This document shows, in pieces, positions 15,323 through 19,478 of a DNA stretch of 19,478 nt. The stretch spans positions 1,209-20,686 of the forward strand of contig DEIK01000104.1 of assembly GCA_002352425.1 (NCBI GenBank), read 5' to 3'. The notes beneath the pieces are model-generated. The model was not told the origin of the DNA. It made no database searches and was given only the letters and a program-made list of their open reading frames with translations. Each line of letters opens with the position of its first letter. Within the stretch, counting starts at the first letter, position 1. The position numbers were made by a program, and so were the translations under genes. The DNA comes from Rhodobacteraceae bacterium UBA2776. Lineage in GTDB: Bacteria; Pseudomonadota; Alphaproteobacteria; Rhodobacterales; Rhodobacteraceae.

Positions 15323-16098
15323 TTGCGCCTGCGCATAGGATTGAGCTTGTTGTTGCCCGTCCTGCTGTTAACGCTGCTTGTCGCGCTGGCCCTAGGCCGA
15401 GGGCTTGGATCCGCAATCCTTGCCAAAAAACCACAGTTCGCGCCGATCATTGTTAAAACCATATCGCAACTCATGGTCCTTTTCTGGGCCGTTACGATGG
15501 CCCTGATCTTATATGTAATTGCCCTTGAGGGAACCGATACATATTTTGACTGGTTTCGTTTGGCCTGTATTGTTGTGCTATTGGGGGCCGCTTTATTGCT
15601 GCTCCTCTTACGCAAAAAAACTCCCTGCTCCCCGAAGTGCCTGTGCGCACCCATTGGACCGGAATGGGATGGCGATTTATGCGCTTGTTTCTGGCCTTTC
15701 CTGCACTCGTCCCCATCACGATCTTTTCAATTAACTTGCTGCAAGGAACACGGGAAATCATCCCCGTCACCCTTATTATTAGTCTCTCAATCGGATTGGC
15801 AATTACCCCATTCACACTGCGCACAACACTGGCAACGGGGCAGGTCAACAGCGCGATCCAGGCGATCAGGCTTGGACTTTTTTCGGCACTGGCATGGACA
15901 TTTCTGGCATGCAGCTATCTGGGGTTTGTCGGGATAGGCCAACCTACATTCAACGCTGACCTAGGGCGCATGCTGATGAATGACCCGCCTGATCCAACAC
16001 TCCCGCTGGCAGCTTTGCTGATCTTGCTGATCACGGTTTCAGGCCTTGTTATGACAGGTGACGGGATCAGGCAAGCCGCCACCAAACCCAGCGCTTAG
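15323..16098 (+). CDS. Permease-like membrane protein with a -1 frame change at A7
   Basis: Two overlapping frames join through seven A at 15614-15620. Frame 1 starts at TTG 15323, six bases after the DppC stop, and encodes 99 residues with about three membrane helices (SLLLPVLLLTLLVALAL, MVLFWAVTMALILYVIAL, LACIVVLLGAALLLLLL). Read straight on, it gives a cysteine- and histidine-rich tail to 15937 unlike a real protein. Slipping by -1 on AAA AAA moves into a frame that runs to 16098 with four more helices, 258 residues total. The second half resembles DppC: MRLFLAFPALVP matches the DLFLALPLLP region and YLGFVGIGQPTF, LGRMLMND and GDGIRQA match SFLGLGFPP, WGRLL and GDGLRDA, but much of the EAA loop is missing. 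It may be programmed slippage, a decayed paralog or a one-base sequencing error. The second half could alternatively start at GTG 15637 or ATG 15679. Confidence 0.6.
15614..15622 (+). promoter_or_regulatory. A7 slippery sequence (candidate -1 frameshift or transcriptional slippage site)
   Basis: In the upstream frame the codons read CGC AAA AAA ACT; a -1 slip after the second AAA gives AAC TCC CTG and enters the downstream frame exactly. Runs of A read as tandem AAA codons are known slip sites, as in dnaX. The GC-rich stretch beyond it shows no obvious stimulatory stem or pseudoknot by eye. A homopolymer is also the commonest site of sequencing error. Confidence 0.45.
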
Positions 16099-16157
16099 AC
16101 CCGTCTGATGCAGGTAGGCACTAGACCCAAAGGGTCAACAGCAGTACCCTATCCGGT

Positions 16158-17597
16158 ATGAAAACAATTCTGACCGCCCTGACCCTTGGCTGCCTGATCG
16201 GCACCCAAGCCCAATCCGCCCCGATGGAATACCGCTACGGGTTTGATGTGTTCGCCAAAAGCCAAGGCACGCTGGACGCGTTCCACTCCATCACCGCCTT
16301 TCAGGAAATCCGCCCAGGGCTTCATTTCGGCCAGACGCTCTACTCTGCCGCGGCGGGGGATGCGGGGGGATTGTTTGTCGGCGGGTTTGAACTGGCCAAA
16401 CGCTGGCGGATTGACAACAAGACCGAGCTGGAACTGGGCGGTTTCATTGGCGGTGGCGGTGGAGCTGCGCTGGTTGGCGGCGACGGGTTGATGACACGGG
16501 CCCATATCAGCCTGCGCCGGCATCTGTTTGGCAATGTCAGCGGCTCCTTGGGGGTGTCCTATGTCAACGTCTCTGGCGCGCCAATCTCGACTCCGGCACT
16601 TAGTTTCGGGCTGTCACGCGACACCAATGCCGCCTATATGGGCGGCCATGTCAACAGCGGCGTCAGTGATGGCCGTGTGTTGCGGGCCGTCAAACCTCTG
16701 GTCAAACAGTTCCACCCCAGCAGCAATCTGACCCGCAGCGGGCGCGCGCTTGGTACCATGTCACTGGTTGGCATCGAGGCCACATTTGCCGCCTCACCGA
16801 TGGCCCGTAACGAAACCTTTATTCAGAGCACAGGGGCGATGGCGGGGGACGGCGAAGGCTATGCCGACATTCAGTTTGGCTATCGCTGGAAAACCTCATC
16901 GACAGGGTTGCGGGCCTTTGCCGAAGTCGCCGCTGGTTTCGGCGGCGGTGGTGATGTGGACACCGGTGGCGGTTTCATCGCGACCGTCGGGGCCGGCGTG
17001 GCCGTTCCGCTGCTGCGCGGGCTTGATCTGGAATTTGGCGCACAGGCCACCACCGCGCTGGATGGCGATTTGACCGCAATCGTGCCCTATGTGCGCACGT
17101 CGCTCAGTTTCGGGCAAAAAAACCGCCCCTATGATAATCCGCAACATTGGCAACTCAGCATGGGGGTCACATCGCAATCCCCCAATACCGGCTATCGCAA
17201 GCCCGGCGTGACGGCCACGGCCTCGCCTTTGTTGATTGAAAGTTCAGTTGATTTGTTTGTTGGCAAGCACTTGTATTTGACTGGAAACGCGCAAACCGTT
17301 GCGGGTGGACATGCGGGCGGCTACGCGATTGGGCTGATGGGCATGGGCTATGAATTTCCGCTGAATGACCGATGGACCGTATCTGTCGAGGGCATGTTGG
17401 GCGCGGCAGGCGGCGGCGGCATCCAGACGAACGGCGGCTTGGTCGCGGCGGCGAAACTCGAGCTGGATTATGCCGTCAATGACAAGCTGGCGATATCAGC
17501 GGGGATTGGCAAAATGCAAACCCTGCGCGGCACCGGTGGCGCAAAGCCTATGACCTTTCATTTGGGTCTGAAAACGCGCTTCACCACGTTCCACTAA
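16158..17597 (+). CDS. Secreted glycine-rich three-repeat protein, probable outer-membrane beta-barrel
   Basis: A 479-residue protein of unknown function. A Sec signal peptide covers about residues 1-20 (MKTILTALTLGCLIG, cleavage near AQS/A). The mature part is rich in Gly and in alternating hydrophobic strands (LELGGFIG, LRAFAEVAAGF, WTVSVEGML), with no membrane helix, as in outer-membrane barrels. Three related units of about 70-100 residues are visible around 62-135, 228-320 and 378-475. Each has a GG-aromatic strand, an RW-type turn, then a GGGG run and GG(L/F) strand. The very end is RFTTFH, with Phe one residue from the terminus rather than last. The start ATG has only a weak ribosome site; a small GACCC/GGGTC hairpin at 16124-16136 lies upstream. 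It follows the transporter genes by 59 bases but may have its own promoter. Confidence 0.72.
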   Translation: MKTILTALTLGCLIGTQAQSAPMEYRYGFDVFAKSQGTLDAFHSITAFQEIRPGLHFGQTLYSAAAGDAGGLFVGGFELAKRWRIDNKTELELGGFIGGGGGAALVGGDGLMTRAHISLRRHLFGNVSGSLGVSYVNVSGAPISTPALSFGLSRDTNAAYMGGHVNSGVSDGRVLRAVKPLVKQFHPSSNLTRSGRALGTMSLVGIEATFAASPMARNETFIQSTGAMAGDGEGYADIQFGYRWKTSSTGLRAFAEVAAGFGGGGDVDTGGGFIATVGAGVAVPLLRGLDLEFGAQATTALDGDLTAIVPYVRTSLSFGQKNRPYDNPQHWQLSMGVTSQSPNTGYRKPGVTATASPLLIESSVDLFVGKHLYLTGNAQTVAGGHAGGYAIGLMGMGYEFPLNDRWTVSVEGMLGAAGGGGIQTNGGLVAAAKLELDYAVNDKLAISAGIGKMQTLRGTGGAKPMTFHLGLKTRFTTFH

Positions 17598-17633
17598 CCC
17601 AACCGCTTATCAAGCCTGACAGCTTTCTTCGCT

Positions 17634-18914
17634 CTAATGCGCCTTTCTGATCCGGCGCACGATCCACCACACCACCAGCAACACCAAAGGCGTCGCAATC
17701 GCTGTCAGCACCGGCTTGTCCAGCCCTGCTGCCTTGGCGAAAGGATAGGTCGCATAGGTCACCAGATTGATCGCGTAATAGCTGATGGCCACCACCGACA
17801 AGCCCTCTACCGTGCGCTGCAGACGCAGTTGTAAGTCCGCCCGCCGGTCCAAGCTTTCCAGCAGCGCCTGATTTTGCGCCGAGCGCTCCACCTCGACCCG
17901 TGTGCGCAACAGATCCGCCGCTCGCATCACCCGATCCGACATCGACACCAGATGTTCCTCCGCGGAATGGACCGTACGCATCGCCGGATCAAACCGGCGC
18001 GACATAAATTCGCAAAACGTTTGCCGCCCGCCAAACCGCTCTTCGCGCAAGGCTGCCACCCGCTCGTTCACAATCACCCCGTAGGCCCGCGTCGCGCCAA
18101 ACCGAAAACTGCACCGCGCCATTTGATCTTCCAAATCGGCTGAAATCCCTAACAACTCGCTCAGGACGTCCTCTTCGGACCGATCCGAGCCCTTGATATG
18201 CCCGACCAGATCCGAGACCTGCACATCCACCTTGGCCAACTTGTTTGACAAGCTCCGAGCCTTTGGCAACGCCAACATCGACATCGCCTTATAGGTCTCG
18301 ATCTCGCACAGCCGTTGCAAGGTGCGCCCGATGCGCCGCTCGCCGGTGCCCGATTTCACGAAAATCGCAAACCGCAAATGACCGGCGCTATCAATCCGGT
18401 AATCCCCCGCCACAATTGCCAAACGATCCAGCGCATAGGAAACGGCGATGCTCTCGGCCACAAAGCTTTCTTTGATGCGGGCCTCGACCTGTTTGGTTGT
18501 TTTGGGCATTTCTTCAACGCGGATCAACGCCGACGTCAGCCGTTTGCCCGGAATGCTTGCCAGCCAATCGGCCGGAAACACCTCAAAGGCCACCGGATCA
18601 AACGGGCGTTCCTGCACCCCATCGGCAAACAACGTGTAGGTGACAAATTCGGTGTGCAATTCCCATTTCAGCCGATATTGCCCAAGGTCACAAAAGAAAT
18701 GCGTGGCATCAGGCGGCGGGTGTGCGGCACCAAATCGGTCCAGCAGGTCGAGCAGATGGGCGCGGTCCTGCACACGGTCCCGATTGGCCGCATCAAGCGG
18801 GTTCTTAATGGCCAGATACATCGCATGACACGGCGCACTCAGCGTCGGGTAGGGCCGCGCGTGCAGCTCGTTCGCCATTTGGTAGCGCAACGGGTGGTCT
18901 TGAAATTCGCTCAT
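17634..18914 (-). CDS. DUF3422 family membrane-anchored protein
   Basis: A 426-residue protein whose start, MSEFQDHPLRYQMANELHAR, and whose overall plan match the DUF3422 family (function unknown). A large soluble N-terminal region (1-325) is followed by a predicted coiled coil (about 330-370, RAADLLRTRVEVERSAQNQ). Two membrane helices then occur near 371-391 and 401-419, and the protein ends in the basic tail RRIRKAH. This layout, soluble domain, long helix, two C-terminal helices and a basic end, recalls CorA-type channels, but the GMN signature is not present, so transport is only a thought. The start ATG at 18914 is fixed by the family N-terminus. It converges on the repeat-protein gene with a 36-base gap in which I see no strong terminator. 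Confidence 0.85.
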   Translation of the reverse strand: MSEFQDHPLRYQMANELHARPYPTLSAPCHAMYLAIKNPLDAANRDRVQDRAHLLDLLDRFGAAHPPPDATHFFCDLGQYRLKWELHTEFVTYTLFADGVQERPFDPVAFEVFPADWLASIPGKRLTSALIRVEEMPKTTKQVEARIKESFVAESIAVSYALDRLAIVAGDYRIDSAGHLRFAIFVKSGTGERRIGRTLQRLCEIETYKAMSMLALPKARSLSNKLAKVDVQVSDLVGHIKGSDRSEEDVLSELLGISADLEDQMARCSFRFGATRAYGVIVNERVAALREERFGGRQTFCEFMSRRFDPAMRTVHSAEEHLVSMSDRVMRAADLLRTRVEVERSAQNQALLESLDRRADLQLRLQRTVEGLSVVAISYYAINLVTYATYPFAKAAGLDKPVLTAIATPLVLLVVWWIVRRIRKAH

Positions 18915-18991
18915 GGTTTGCGGCCCTTTTGGTTCGGCTGCAACCTAGCGCATTCCCGTAACAATTAAACTGCGTATATCTGACACGGGCT

Positions 18992-19366
18992 TCATTGTTG
19001 CGCTGCGAACACCTCTTTGGCGGCATTCAGCCCGTTAATGGCAGCGGGTATTCCGCCATATAGCGCCATTTGCCAGATCACTTCGACAATTTCCTGCTCC
19101 GTCGCCCCTGCCGTCAGCGTATGTTCGATATTTGCTTTTAATTGCGGGGTTGTCTGGCCTCCCATCGCTGTTAATGCAGCAATTGTGCAAAGTTGGCGGG
19201 TCTTCATATCGACCACACCGCGCGCATAATGGTGCCCATAGGCCCATTCAACCAAACTTTCTGAAAACCCGGGCAGGATGTCGTCATAGCGCTCGCTTAA
19301 TATTACTTCCATCTCGGGGTTCAGGCCCGCAAGGACGGCCCGGCCTTTTTCCAATGCTTCGCTCAA
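18992..19366 (-). CDS. Carboxymuconolactone decarboxylase family protein
   Basis: A 124-residue all-helical protein of the CMD/PcaC family. The body MKTRQLCTIAALTAMGG, QLKANIEHTLTAGATEQEI and IWQMALYGGIPAAINGL follows the family pattern closely. It lacks the CXXC pair of AhpD, so peroxidase activity of that kind is not expected. True PcaC works in protocatechuate breakdown, but no other beta-ketoadipate gene is here, so the substrate is open. No ATG is available: the start is TTG at 19366, supported by AAGGAG seven bases upstream and by overlap with the stop of the preceding MerR-type gene. The pairing with a MerR regulator suggests induction by the compound it handles. Confidence 0.85.
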   Translation of the reverse strand: MSEALEKGRAVLAGLNPEMEVILSERYDDILPGFSESLVEWAYGHHYARGVVDMKTRQLCTIAALTAMGGQTTPQLKANIEHTLTAGATEQEIVEVIWQMALYGGIPAAINGLNAAKEVFAAQQ

Positions 19367-19478
19367 TGTGTCTCTCCTTTATGTGTCGCGGCCTGCTCGG
19401 CCTCCAACTTGTGATAAATCGAAATCTTGCGCTGCATCAGCGCACTGGTTTCTTCCAACGCCTGCAAATCGACCCGTA
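19363..19478 (-). CDS. MerR-type regulator, C-terminal fragment
   Basis: The last 37 residues of a gene entering from the right edge, ending at TGA 19363-19365, which overlaps the TTG start of the CMD gene (ATTGA). The visible part (VDLQALEETSALMQRKISIY, then HKLEAEQAA) is a single amphipathic helix like the dimerization coil at the end of MerR-family regulators, where an L..KI..Y pattern is typical. The DNA-binding domain is outside the window, so the family call is tentative. Such a regulator would be expected to control itself and the coupled CMD gene. Confidence 0.55.
   Translation of the reverse strand, partial: RVDLQALEETSALMQRKISIYHKLEAEQAATHKGETH
19374..19379 (-). promoter_or_regulatory. 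Shine-Dalgarno supporting the TTG start of the CMD gene
   Basis: AAGGAG on the minus strand lies seven bases before the TTG at 19366, inside the last codons of the upstream gene. No ATG or GTG is placed better. Confidence 0.7.

Noticed and set aside
15323..15937. A 204-residue protein read straight through the A7 run
   Set aside because: Past the run the sequence turns Cys-, His- and Trp-rich with no helices, while the alternate frame gives continuous membrane segments and DppC-like motifs.
1..19478. CRISPR array, insertion sequence, prophage or toxin-antitoxin genes
   Set aside because: No spaced direct repeats, transposase or integrase motifs, terminal inverted repeats or small paired toxin/antitoxin ORFs were seen.

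Overview
The window looks like a stretch of chromosome from a marine alphaproteobacterium of the Rhodobacterales (Roseobacter group). This is inferred from protein style, moderately high GC, the DegT-gph // glmU-glmS arrangement, MoaA with a C-terminal Gly-Gly, a DUF3422 protein and a MerR/carboxymuconolactone-decarboxylase pair. No database search was possible. I see no rRNA, tRNA, CRISPR array, insertion sequence or phage gene.

Region 1 (1-4751) is housekeeping. A DegT-type aminotransferase (only its N-terminus is inside the window) and the phosphoglycolate phosphatase gph run leftward. glmU, glmS and an AlkD-like DNA glycosylase run rightward with overlapping stop and start codons (TAATG, ATGA), so amino-sugar nucleotide synthesis and alkylation repair probably share one mRNA. 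Region 2 (4769-8147) holds an acyl-CoA/acetyl-CoA synthetase-like gene broken by at least three lesions within about 60 bases, a small lipoprotein, and molybdenum-cofactor gene moaA, whose best promoter candidate would give a leaderless message. Two hairpins close the convergent gap after moaA.

Region 3 (8156-11258, leftward) is a tight three-gene unit: acetylornithine-deacetylase-type M20 hydrolase (argE), M20D amidohydrolase, and a class I glutamine amidotransferase. Region 4 (11259-16098, rightward) is a divergent peptide-type ABC transporter: a secreted, cysteine-rich binding protein, a DppB-type permease and a DppC-type permease. Upstream lies an untracked 47-codon ORF whose stop codon overlaps the Shine-Dalgarno of the binding-protein gene; a strong hairpin separates the binding-protein gene from the first permease gene. 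In place of the usual ATPase genes comes a third membrane protein, readable only if the ribosome or polymerase slips by -1 on a run of seven A, and resembling a shrunken DppC. Hydrolases on one side and an uptake system on the other suggest import and cleavage of N-acylated amino acids or peptides; this is inference from context only.

Region 5 (16158-19478) holds a secreted glycine-rich protein with three copies of a beta-rich unit (probably an outer-membrane barrel), a DUF3422 protein with two C-terminal membrane helices, a carboxymuconolactone decarboxylase family protein with a TTG start, and the C-terminal end of a probable MerR regulator.

The most interesting points are the A7 slip site in the permease-like gene, the small ORF coupled to the binding-protein gene, the three-fold repeat protein and the fresh decay of the acyl-CoA synthetase. 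I did not find a convincing wholly new system.
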